DNA of 7,487 nt from Labilithrix luteola (GTDB lineage Bacteria > Myxococcota_A > Polyangia > Polyangiales > Polyangiaceae): the NCBI GenBank assembly GCA_026225435.1, contig JAMFST010000733.1, positions 1-7,487 on the forward strand, given 5' to 3'. A program made the translations under genes and the position numbers. The notes under the pieces were generated by a model. It ran no database searches. It saw only the letters and a program-made list of their open reading frames with translations, and had not been told where the DNA came from. The stretch's first letter is position 1; the number at the start of each line of letters is the position of its first letter. Positions 1 to 6,593 of the stretch are shown piece after piece.

Positions 1-613
1 CCGCGGTCGACGACGCCGTCGCGGGCGCTGCGGAGGTCACGCCGGGCGAGAGCGGGGCGCCGGGCGCGATGTCGAGATCGATCGTCGCGCCTTCGCCGGC
101 GGTGAACGCGTAGGCGCGCTCCTTGGTCCCCGGCGCGCGGACCACCAGCCGGCGGCTACCGGGGTTGATCGGGAGCGGGACGCCAAGCGCCGCGTCGCCG
201 AGCGCCACGTCGTCGAGGGTCACCGACAGCGACGCTTCCTTCGCGTGCAGACGCACCCGGGGGACGCGCGGCGACAGCTTGGCGATGCGCCCGCGCACGA
301 AGGGGACGCGGTCATCGCTCGGCGGCAGCGACTCGAGCGCGTGACGGAAGTGCTCGAGCGCGTCGGCCAGGCGTCCGCGGTGCTCCTCGCAGTCGGCCAG
401 GTTGATCAGCGTGCCGGCGGTGGGCGCGAGGCGCAGGCTCTCGTCGAAGCGGCGGCAGGCTTGCTCGTAGTCGCCGCGCGCCGCGTCCGCGCGCCCTTGA
501 TGAAAGAGCGCACCGGCCGCCGCGGCCGCCTGGTTGTCGGCGCGCGCGGGGACGGGCGCGACGACGAGCAGCGACGCGACGGCGAGCCCCGCCACGACTT
601 CCCGGAGGCGCAC
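1..613 (-). CDS. Secreted TPR / PEGA-like protein, 3' end outside window
   Basis: The first 204 codons are visible, with no stop before the window edge. Using the GTG at 613, residues 1-26 form a signal peptide: MRLRE, then a Val/Ala/Leu core, then an AxA cleavage site (ARA|DN). Residues about 35-98 are helical and TPR-like (ALFHQGRADAARGDYEQA, then NLADCEEHRGRLADALEHFR). Residues about 118-182 look like a PEGA-type beta domain (VTLDDVALGD, VPLPINPGSRRLVVRAPG). An Ala/Pro/Ser-rich stretch begins near residue 184. Myxobacteria often encode such TPR/PEGA exported proteins next to Ser/Thr kinases; their biochemical role is unknown. The kinase stop codon is 2 bp upstream, so the two genes are very likely co-transcribed and translationally coupled. 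There is no ATG. An alternative TTG at 619 overlaps the kinase stop (TTGA) and has a GGGA 8 nt upstream, so the exact start is uncertain. The coding call is firm; the function is not. Confidence 0.82.
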   Translation of the reverse strand, partial: MRLREVVAGLAVASLLVVAPVPARADNQAAAAAGALFHQGRADAARGDYEQACRRFDESLRLAPTAGTLINLADCEEHRGRLADALEHFRHALESLPPSDDRVPFVRGRIAKLSPRVPRVRLHAKEASLSVTLDDVALGDAALGVPLPINPGSRRLVVRAPGTKERAYAFTAGEGATIDLDIAPGAPLSPGVTSAAPATASSTA

Positions 614-615
614 GA

Positions 616-2067
616 TCAATAGTGCCGTCCCATCGGATCCGAGGCGGCCGAGGCCTGCGCGCGTGATCGCTTGCGCACCGGTGCGACCGGCGACGGCGCG
701 ACCGGCGGAGCGGCGACAGCCTCCGGTGGCGTAGGCGGCGCGACCACCGGGTCGATCGGCGCCACGGCGAGCGCCGACGGAGACGAGGAAGGCGATGGAG
801 CTGGCGACACCGGCACCAGCGCGGCGGGCACGTTCGCCTCCGAGCTGCGCCCGCCTCCGATCCCGACCACGGTGAAGATCACCACCGCCACCATCGAGAG
901 AGCCACCGCTCCCGCCGCGATCAACCGCGTGCGCGAAGGCGGAGGCCCGGACGGAAGCGAGATCGGGAGCGGCGTCGGACGCGACGGACGGAGCAACACC
1001 TCGTCGACGACGGCGAACGGCGCCAGCTGGGTGAGCAGCTCGTCCATCGTGGCGAAGCGCTGGCTCGCCTCGAAGGCCAGACCGCGACGCATCGCCGCGC
1101 GCACCGGCTCCGGAACGGGCGAGTCGGAGTTGCTCGACAGCGACGGCAGCGAATCCGGCGACGCGCCCGCGAGCGGCCTCTCGCCGAAGAGCGCCTGGTG
1201 CAAGGTCAGACAGAAGCTGTACTGATCGCTGCGCTCGTCTCCGATGGCGCCGAGCTGCACCTCGGGCGCCATGTACGCCGGCGTCCCCGCCGTCACTCCA
1301 GCCGGCCCCTTGAGGCTCCCGGGCGCCGGCGCCGCGCTCGTCAGGCCGAAGTCGGCGACGAACACGCGCCCCTCCTGGGAGACGAGCACGTTGTCCGGCT
1401 TGAAGTCGCGGTGCACCAGCCCCGCCTTGTGCGCGGCGGCCAGCCCACGGCCGGCCTGCACCATCGCCGCCATCACCTCGCCCGGCGCCCGCGTCTGCCG
1501 CGAGAGCCACTGCTTCAGCGTGCCTCCGTCGACGAAGTCCGCCACGAGGAACACGTGCCCGTCGTGCGAGCCGACGTCGTGCACCACCAGCACGTTGGGA
1601 TGGGACAGGCGCGCCATCGTCCGCGCCTCGCTCATCAGGCGACGCTGCGCACCTTGCGACACCTCGTCGGCGCCCGCGCGCGAACGGAGCAGCTTGATGG
1701 CCACCTTGCGTTCGAGCTTCGGATCGTAGGCGGCGAAGACGACGCCCATGCCACCGGAGCCGACCTGCGCCAGCACCACGTAGCGCCCGATGTTCTTCGC
1801 CGGCGCGTGCTCGGCGTCCGGATCCAGAGGACGTGCGCGCGGCGCACCGTCGGCGATGGTCGCCGTCGGGTGCTGCGTATGCTGCGTCTCCGGCGCGACG
1901 AACGACGGCGCGAGCGCGCGCATCGGCGCCTGGGCCCGCGCGAGATCGACGAGCAAGTCGGAGCACTCGGCGCACTCGTCGAGGTGCTCCACGACCGCCG
2001 CGGTCTCCGCAGCGCCGAGACGCCGCGCGAGGTGCTCGGAGAGCACGTTTTCGTCGAGGCAGCCCAT
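616..2067 (-). CDS. Transmembrane Ser/Thr protein kinase with N-terminal zinc finger
   Basis: A 483-residue kinase that phosphorylates Ser/Thr on unknown partners. Residues 1-45 form an anti-sigma-like zinc finger (MGCLDEN start; H28-x3-C32-x2-C35). The kinase domain spans about 95-352. It has a glycine loop GSGGMG at 103-108, the ATP lysine K125 in VAIK, the catalytic loop HRDFKPDN at 219-226 (D221, an RD kinase), DFG at 239-241 and APE at 267-269, so all key residues are present. One membrane segment lies at about 381-403. The last 80 residues are Pro/Ala/Ser-rich and should lie in the periplasm. The open frame extends upstream to 2355, but that stretch overlaps the divergent gene and lacks domain-like sequence. 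The MGCLDEN start at 2067 is typical of myxobacterial kinases and has an AGG about 10 nt upstream. The TPR/PEGA-like gene follows immediately, suggesting a shared pathway. The substrate is unknown. Confidence 0.95.
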   Translation of the reverse strand: MGCLDENVLSEHLARRLGAAETAAVVEHLDECAECSDLLVDLARAQAPMRALAPSFVAPETQHTQHPTATIADGAPRARPLDPDAEHAPAKNIGRYVVLAQVGSGGMGVVFAAYDPKLERKVAIKLLRSRAGADEVSQGAQRRLMSEARTMARLSHPNVLVVHDVGSHDGHVFLVADFVDGGTLKQWLSRQTRAPGEVMAAMVQAGRGLAAAHKAGLVHRDFKPDNVLVSQEGRVFVADFGLTSAAPAPGSLKGPAGVTAGTPAYMAPEVQLGAIGDERSDQYSFCLTLHQALFGERPLAGASPDSLPSLSSNSDSPVPEPVRAAMRRGLAFEASQRFATMDELLTQLAPFAVVDEVLLRPSRPTPLPISLPSGPPPSRTRLIAAGAVALSMVAVVIFTVVGIGGGRSSEANVPAALVPVSPAPSPSSSPSALAVAPIDPVVAPPTPPEAVAAPPVAPSPVAPVRKRSRAQASAASDPMGRHY

Positions 2068-2173
2068 TTGCCGTGACCTGCAGAATCCCCCGCCCGCCCC
2101 CGACTTGTCCAGGTGGCGGATCGCCGCGGTCGATTTGTTGCGACGCCGTCCGAGCGGCCCCGTCTTCAACCGC
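2068..2173. promoter_or_regulatory. Divergent intergenic region, kinase / GH26 lipoprotein
   Basis: These 106 bp separate two divergently oriented start codons and so must carry the promoters of both genes unless these lie inside the coding regions. I find no convincing -35/-10 pair and no sigma-54 -24/-12 motif on either strand. An imperfect dyad occurs at 2120-2134 (ATCG, then CCGCGG-containing centre, then CGAT), and the short AT-rich patch of the region is at about 2131-2138. The dyad is short and could be chance in GC-rich DNA. The GH26 gene has no clear Shine-Dalgarno sequence before its ATG. Confidence 0.35.
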
Positions 2174-3877
2174 ATGATCGGAAAAGCCAGCTTCAGTGCC
2201 GTCGCTCTCGCGCTCCTGACCGCCGCCTGCGCCGCCAAGTCGTCCGGAACCGGGGGCGCGCTCTCCGAGTCGAGTGCGCTCGGCTCCGACCTGTGTGCGC
2301 AGACGCAGGAGAACGGCACCGCCACCCTCGCCTGCCCCGCGGGCCAGACGATCACCGGCGTGGTCTTCGCCAGCTACGGCACCCCCGACGGCAGCTGCGG
2401 CTCCTTCACCGCCTCGTCTTCGTGCGACGCCAGCACCACCACCGCGATCGTCACGAGCGCCTGTGTCGGGCAGCAATCCTGCTCGATCGATGCCAACAAC
2501 GGCGTCTTCGGCGACCCGTGCGAGGGGACGGCGAAGGCGCTCGACGTGCAGGTGAGCTGCTCCGGCGGGAGCACCGCCGACGCCGGCGGCGGCACGGGGG
2601 GAACGACGAGCCCCGACGCCGGAACCGTCACCACCGACGTCTGCGCCACCGCCGCAGAGCAGAGCTCGGCGACCGTGTCGTGCCCCTCCGGCCAGACCAT
2701 CTCGTCGATCGTCTTCGCCAGCTTCGGCACGCCGGCGGGCACGTGCGGCTCGTTCAGCGACGGCTCCTGCAACGCCTCACAGTCGACCTCGATCGTGCAG
2801 GCCGCCTGCGTCGGCCAGAGCTCCTGCACCGTCGGCGCGAACATCGGCGTCTTCGACGATCCCTGCCCCGGCACGCAGAAGACGCTGTCGATCGAGGCCG
2901 CCTGCACGGGACCGGGCACCGGCTCGGGCACCGTCGGCACGAGCCCGCCTGTTCCCGACGCCGGCACCGACGCGGGCACCACCGCGCCGCCGACGCCTCC
3001 TCCCGCGAGCGGCGGCAAGGTGTACCTCGGCGCCTATCCGGGCAACGGGCCGTGCGTCTACCCGAACATCGAGCAGTGCGTGACCTGGTTCGAGCAGGAG
3101 GTCGGCAAGAAGACCGCCGTGGTCCACGCCTTCAGCGACTTCCAGAACGGGTGGGACGACTGGTTCACCCGCGTCATCAACCTCGGGCACACCATGATGA
3201 TCACCATCAACCCGCAGGGGACCATCCCCGACATCCTCAACGGCGTGTACGACGCCGACCTGCAGCGCTGGGGCGCGGCGGCGTACGCCAACACCGGCGG
3301 CGCGCCGATCTTCTTCCGCTACATGCACGAGATGAATCTGCCGGACAACCCGGCGGGCTGGATGGCCACCACCTACGGGGCCGACGCGTACATCGCGGCC
3401 TTCCAGCACGTGCACGATCAGTTGATCAAGGGGGGCGGCACCAACATCAAGCACGTCTGGGCGCCCAACGTGTTCTGGGGCGACGCCGATTCGTCCAACC
3501 CGATCTGGTTCAAGCCGTACTACCCGGGCGACGCCTACGCCGACTGGGTCGGTCTCGACGGCTACCCGATGAGCGAGAGCGACACCTTCGCCAACCAGTA
3601 CGGCCCCTCGGTCGACCTGCTCTCCACGATGACCGCGCACCCGATCATGGTCGCCGAGTACGGGGTGGTGGAGATGACGCCGGTGGGCACGTGGAAGGCG
3701 AACTGGTTCAACGACTTCTTCAACGTGCAGCTGCCGGCGCGCCCGCAGATCCAGGCGGTCTTCTACCAGGACGGCACCGACGGCGGCACCGACCACCGCC
3801 TGAACACCTCCACGCAGGCGGTCGCGGCGTACGCCGCCGACATCGCCGCGTCGCGCTACGCCTCGTCGTACCCGTGA
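2174..3877 (+). CDS. Lipoprotein: tandem SUEL lectin domains + GH26 glycoside hydrolase
   Basis: A 567-residue exported enzyme. A short hydrophobic leader ends in LLTAAC (C19), a slightly weak lipobox (T at -3), so a lipoprotein is likely. Two SUEL/Gal_Lectin (rhamnose-binding-lectin type) domains follow at 41-129 and 157-244. Each has eight cysteines in the same order and spacing, a FAS(Y/F)GTP motif and a DPC-x-GT-x-K motif. Asp-Ala-Gly and Thr/Pro-rich linkers sit at 130-155 and 245-280. The catalytic domain spans about 282-560 and matches GH26 (beta-mannanase and related beta-glycanases): acid/base E386 in RYMHEMN, nucleophile E495 in VAEYG, plus WAPN (429-432) and DWVGLDGYP (457-465). 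Known GH26 enzymes hydrolyse beta-1,4-mannan, beta-1,3-xylan or mixed-linkage glucan by a retaining mechanism; which substrate applies here cannot be read from sequence. The lectin domains may target the enzyme to a glycan. The frame is open upstream of 2174, with a TTG option near 2134-2139, but the ATG best places the leader. Confidence 0.93.
   Translation: MIGKASFSAVALALLTAACAAKSSGTGGALSESSALGSDLCAQTQENGTATLACPAGQTITGVVFASYGTPDGSCGSFTASSSCDASTTTAIVTSACVGQQSCSIDANNGVFGDPCEGTAKALDVQVSCSGGSTADAGGGTGGTTSPDAGTVTTDVCATAAEQSSATVSCPSGQTISSIVFASFGTPAGTCGSFSDGSCNASQSTSIVQAACVGQSSCTVGANIGVFDDPCPGTQKTLSIEAACTGPGTGSGTVGTSPPVPDAGTDAGTTAPPTPPPASGGKVYLGAYPGNGPCVYPNIEQCVTWFEQEVGKKTAVVHAFSDFQNGWDDWFTRVINLGHTMMITINPQGTIPDILNGVYDADLQRWGAAAYANTGGAPIFFRYMHEMNLPDNPAGWMATTYGADAYIAAFQHVHDQLIKGGGTNIKHVWAPNVFWGDADSSNPIWFKPYYPGDAYADWVGLDGYPMSESDTFANQYGPSVDLLSTMTAHPIMVAEYGVVEMTPVGTWKANWFNDFFNVQLPARPQIQAVFYQDGTDGGTDHRLNTSTQAVAAYAADIAASRYASSYP
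2294..2905 (+). repeat. Tandem duplication encoding two SUEL lectin domains
   Basis: Copy 1 is at 2294-2560 and copy 2 at 2642-2905, separated by a low-complexity linker of about 80 bp. At protein level the cysteine steps are 13, 21, 9, 13, 6, 13, 13 in copy 1 and 13, 21, 8, 13, 6, 13, 13 in copy 2. At DNA level the clearest shared block encodes VFAS(Y/F)GTP. The copies have diverged in most other positions, so the duplication is not recent. Confidence 0.7.
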
Positions 3878-3878
3878 C

Positions 3879-3895
3879 CGCTCACTTCTTGAGCG
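3879..3895. terminator. Possible small hairpin at convergent gene junction
   Basis: CGCTC (3879-3883) and GAGCG (3891-3895) form a perfect 5-bp stem with a 7-nt loop, exactly where the GH26 and S9 peptidase genes meet. A second 4-bp stem (CGCG 3901-3904 with 3909-3912) is followed by TTCTTC on the plus strand. Neither has a proper U-tract and both overlap the peptidase coding end, so a terminator role is weakly supported. It is listed because two convergent transcripts must end near here. Confidence 0.2.
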
Positions 3896-6467
3896 ACGAG
3901 CGCGGCGGCGCGTTCTTCACGTAGCGGTCGAACCAGCGCACCATCTCGGAGACGAGCTGCTCGTTCGATTCGAGCGCGGTGTACCAGTGGGGCTCGTGCG
4001 GCAGCATCACCAGGCGGGTGGTGCCGCCGTTGCCGCGCACCGCCTCGAACAGCTTCTCCCCCTGCAGCGGCGTCGTCCCCGGGTTGGCGTCGTCGGCGCC
4101 GTGCACGATCAGCAGAGGCAGCTTGATCTTGTCGGCGAAGAAGAAGGGGGACACCTTCAGGTACACCGGCTGCGCTTCCCACACCGAGCGGCGCTCGTTC
4201 TGGAAGCCGAAAGGGGTGAGCGTCTTGTTGTACGAGCCGCTCGTCGCCGCGCCGGCGCGGAACAGGTCGGTGTGCGCCAGCAGGTTCGCGGTCATCAGCG
4301 CGCCGTGGCTATGGCCGGTCACGCCGATGCGATCCGGATCGACCACCCCCGTCTCGATCGCCTTGTCGACCGCCGCCTTCGCGTCCGCGGTCAGCTGCTC
4401 GAGGTACGTGTCGTAGGCTTTCTTCGGATCGCCCACGATGGGGAACTGAGCGTGGTCGATGACGGCGTACCCGGCCAGGAGGAGCAGCTGGTACTCGTAC
4501 AGCCGCGTGAACGACTGCTCGGTGCCGGTCACCTGCCCCGCCTGGCTCGCGCCGGCGAAGTCGAGCGGGTACGCGTTGAGGATGGCCGGGATGCGCGTCC
4601 CCTCCTGGTACCCGGGCGGCGTGAACAGGGTGAACGACAGGTCGACGCCGTCCTTGCGCTTGTACTTCACGAGGCGCTTCTTGATCTGGCGGAGCACCGG
4701 CGTCGGATCGGCCACGTGGCTCACCGGCCGGCTCGTGCTCGTCACGGTCGGCTCGCCCGACGGCGCCGCCGGGATGGGCGCGCCGAGGGCGTGGAGCACG
4801 GCGTTGGGCGCGTCGGTCTTCGACTGGCGCCAGGTGAGCAGCTGGTGGTTCTGCGCATCGACGAAGTCGAGGCCGCGCTCGTAGGAGGTCTTGTCGCTGC
4901 GGAAGAGGCGCGTCCCCTTGGCGCTGGCAAGATCGAAGCGGTCGACGAAGGGGCGGTCGCCGTCGGGTGAGGAGCCTTCTCCTTTGAGGAAGATGGAGCC
5001 CCCCTCCATGCGCATCACGTGCGCGCCGTTCGGCAAGACGCGATCGAGCGGTGAGCCGGGCGCCTTGTAGTGCTCGTCGGCCGACATGTCCCAGAGCGTG
5101 CGGAGCTTCGGCTGCGCCTGGTCCACGTCGAGGAGCGACGTCTTGCGCCAGTGGCGGTTCTCGTCGTCCTCCACCAGCAGCGTGCTGTCCTTGCGCTCTC
5201 CCCACTCGAAGCCGAGGAAGCGCTGCTCGGTGCGCACGAGCTCCACCGGCGGCGTGGAGAACGGCGCCTTCTGCATCAGCACCTTGTCGCGCTGCGGGAC
5301 CTTCACGTTCCAGTCACCGCCGTCGAGCGCCTCGCTCCACACCAGCGTCGCCGGCTCGTTCTGCCGCCAGGAGAAATCGCGCGGACCGGTCGGCACGCCG
5401 TGGATCGGCACGCGATCGGCCAGCGGCAGCGACGCCATCCGGTGCAGCGGGCGGCCGCTGCGATCCCACACGTCCTCGTCGTGGGCGAAGTGATCGAACG
5501 TCGTCACGTAGGAGTACGGCCGGTGGACCGACTGCACCAGGAGGTGCTCGCCGTCCGGCGCGAGGTCGATGTCGGCGACGATCGCCGGGGCGCCGATGCG
5601 GGTGATGGCGCCGGAGCCGATGTCGACGAGCGCGAGCTGGGTCGTCGCGTAGTAGTCGAAGAGATCTTCGTCGTGCTTGTTCTTCAGGGTGTCGCGCAGC
5701 TCGTAGGTGCTGCTCTGCCCCTTCTTGCCGTCGCTCTCCTGGATGCTCGGCCCCGGCGGAGTAAGCGGCGCGACCGGCGGCGGCCCCTGGTGATCGGGGA
5801 CCAGCTTCACCAGCAGCGTCTTCTGATCGGCCATCCACTGCGTCGTCGAGGTGCCCAGCATCGGGTTCAGGCGCACGCCCTCGACCCGGTGCACCGCGCC
5901 GCTGGCCGCGTCGCCGATCCACAGCTCGACAGCGTCGGCGGTCGCGTTCCAGAAGGAGAAGTGTCGCCCGTCGGCGGCCCACTGGAGCTGCTCGGCGCAC
6001 CCCGAGGGGAGCGCCACCTTGGTGGTCTGGCTGCTGGCGACGTCGACCAGGGTGTAGTCGCGCACGCAGAGGTTGATCCCGTAACCGCCGGCGGTGTCGT
6101 GCTTGCGCCGGTTGCCCGGCTCGACGCGCACGCCGGCGAGGCCGAGGAAGGGCGTCGCCACCAGCGACATCGGCGGATAGACGTCGTCGGACTGCAGCAG
6201 CAGCTTGTCGCCGGTCGGGCTGAGGTTCGGCCGCGGCGGGTTGGGCGCCAGCATCACGTCGAGGATCTGCTGCGGCGGCTTGTCGTAGCCGGAGTCGGCG
6301 GACGGCGCGGCGGGGCTCACCGGCTCGGCGCTCGCGACGGGCGGCGCCGGGGCAGGCGGTGAACCGGGCGGCGACGCGGGCGGTGCAACCTCGCCCCCCG
6401 CGCCTCCACAAGCGGCGAGGAGCAGCAGCGGAAGCGGGAGCAGGTGCAGGCGAGCGAGGGTGGCCAC
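3882..6467 (-). CDS. S9 family serine peptidase lipoprotein, glutamyl-endopeptidase-like (S9D)
   Basis: An 861-residue peptidase of the prolyl oligopeptidase clan. Residues 1-20 are a lipoprotein signal with a textbook lipobox, LAAC (C20, then Gly), which favours the outer membrane. A Pro/Ala-rich tether runs to about 57. Residues about 64-590 form the beta-propeller-like region, and about 600-850 the alpha/beta-hydrolase domain. The triad is S720 in GHSHGA, D793 in HGADDANPGT and H827 in PHEPHW. The blocks ALMTANLLAH, YNKTLTPFGFQNE and DLFDYYATTQL match what I recall of plant chloroplast glutamyl endopeptidase and its bacterial S9D relatives, rather than classic prolyl oligopeptidase. Cleavage after Glu is therefore inferred, not shown. 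The residue after the catalytic Ser is His instead of the usual Tyr. The GTG at 6467 is the only start codon before an upstream in-frame stop (TAG at 6501-6503), and the lipoprotein leader supports it, although the ribosome site is weak. The gene lies 126 bp behind a small secreted-protein gene. Confidence 0.94.
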   Translation of the reverse strand: MATLARLHLLPLPLLLLAACGGAGGEVAPPASPPGSPPAPAPPVASAEPVSPAAPSADSGYDKPPQQILDVMLAPNPPRPNLSPTGDKLLLQSDDVYPPMSLVATPFLGLAGVRVEPGNRRKHDTAGGYGINLCVRDYTLVDVASSQTTKVALPSGCAEQLQWAADGRHFSFWNATADAVELWIGDAASGAVHRVEGVRLNPMLGTSTTQWMADQKTLLVKLVPDHQGPPPVAPLTPPGPSIQESDGKKGQSSTYELRDTLKNKHDEDLFDYYATTQLALVDIGSGAITRIGAPAIVADIDLAPDGEHLLVQSVHRPYSYVTTFDHFAHDEDVWDRSGRPLHRMASLPLADRVPIHGVPTGPRDFSWRQNEPATLVWSEALDGGDWNVKVPQRDKVLMQKAPFSTPPVELVRTEQRFLGFEWGERKDSTLLVEDDENRHWRKTSLLDVDQAQPKLRTLWDMSADEHYKAPGSPLDRVLPNGAHVMRMEGGSIFLKGEGSSPDGDRPFVDRFDLASAKGTRLFRSDKTSYERGLDFVDAQNHQLLTWRQSKTDAPNAVLHALGAPIPAAPSGEPTVTSTSRPVSHVADPTPVLRQIKKRLVKYKRKDGVDLSFTLFTPPGYQEGTRIPAILNAYPLDFAGASQAGQVTGTEQSFTRLYEYQLLLLAGYAVIDHAQFPIVGDPKKAYDTYLEQLTADAKAAVDKAIETGVVDPDRIGVTGHSHGALMTANLLAHTDLFRAGAATSGSYNKTLTPFGFQNERRSVWEAQPVYLKVSPFFFADKIKLPLLIVHGADDANPGTTPLQGEKLFEAVRGNGGTTRLVMLPHEPHWYTALESNEQLVSEMVRWFDRYVKNAPPRSSLKK

Positions 6468-6593
6468 GGCGGAACCGTAGCCAGCTTCCTGCCCGGTTCG
6501 CTACTGCGTCGAGCGGCGGAAGCGCTCCCTTCGGCGCGAGGAACACCGGCGCGACGAAAGGGCCGATCGCCAGCACCTCTCCGTACATCATGA
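6468..6593. other. 126-bp gap between barrel-like gene and S9 peptidase
   Basis: No gene of its own is supported here. It may hold the peptidase promoter or simply be an operon spacer; I see no clear -35/-10 pair. A 5-bp inverted repeat occurs (GAGCG 6511-6515, CGCTC 6523-6527) without a U-tract. The minus-strand frame starting at 6591 has an ATG and reads on into the peptidase gene out of frame, and I treat it as a shadow. Confidence 0.3.

Noticed and set aside
2105..2135. TTGTCC ... TCGATT as a sigma-70 promoter for the GH26 gene
   Set aside because: The spacing is about 19 bp and the -10 match is poor; myxobacterial promoters are hard to call by eye, so no promoter is claimed.
1790..2173. 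N-terminal extension of the GH26 frame upstream of 2174
   Set aside because: It runs antisense to the kinase zinc-finger region and would bury the lipoprotein leader in the interior of the protein.
2068..2355. N-terminal extension of the kinase frame upstream to 2355
   Set aside because: It would overlap the start and leader of the divergent lipoprotein gene, has no recognisable domain, and the MGCLDEN start at 2067 is the typical family beginning.
2113..3924. Long plus-strand open frame over the GH26 gene and other long antisense or offset frames (for example 5070-6362, 5314-6591, 1198-2076, 2777-3796)
   Set aside because: Their products are Arg/Ala/Pro-rich with no domain signal and overlap genes with intact catalytic motifs; such frames are expected in DNA with GC-saturated third positions.
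6511..6527. Inverted repeat GAGCG/CGCTC as a terminator of the barrel gene
   Set aside because: The stem is only 5 bp, there is no U-tract, and it lies about 70 bp past the stop codon; such repeats arise often in GC-rich sequence.
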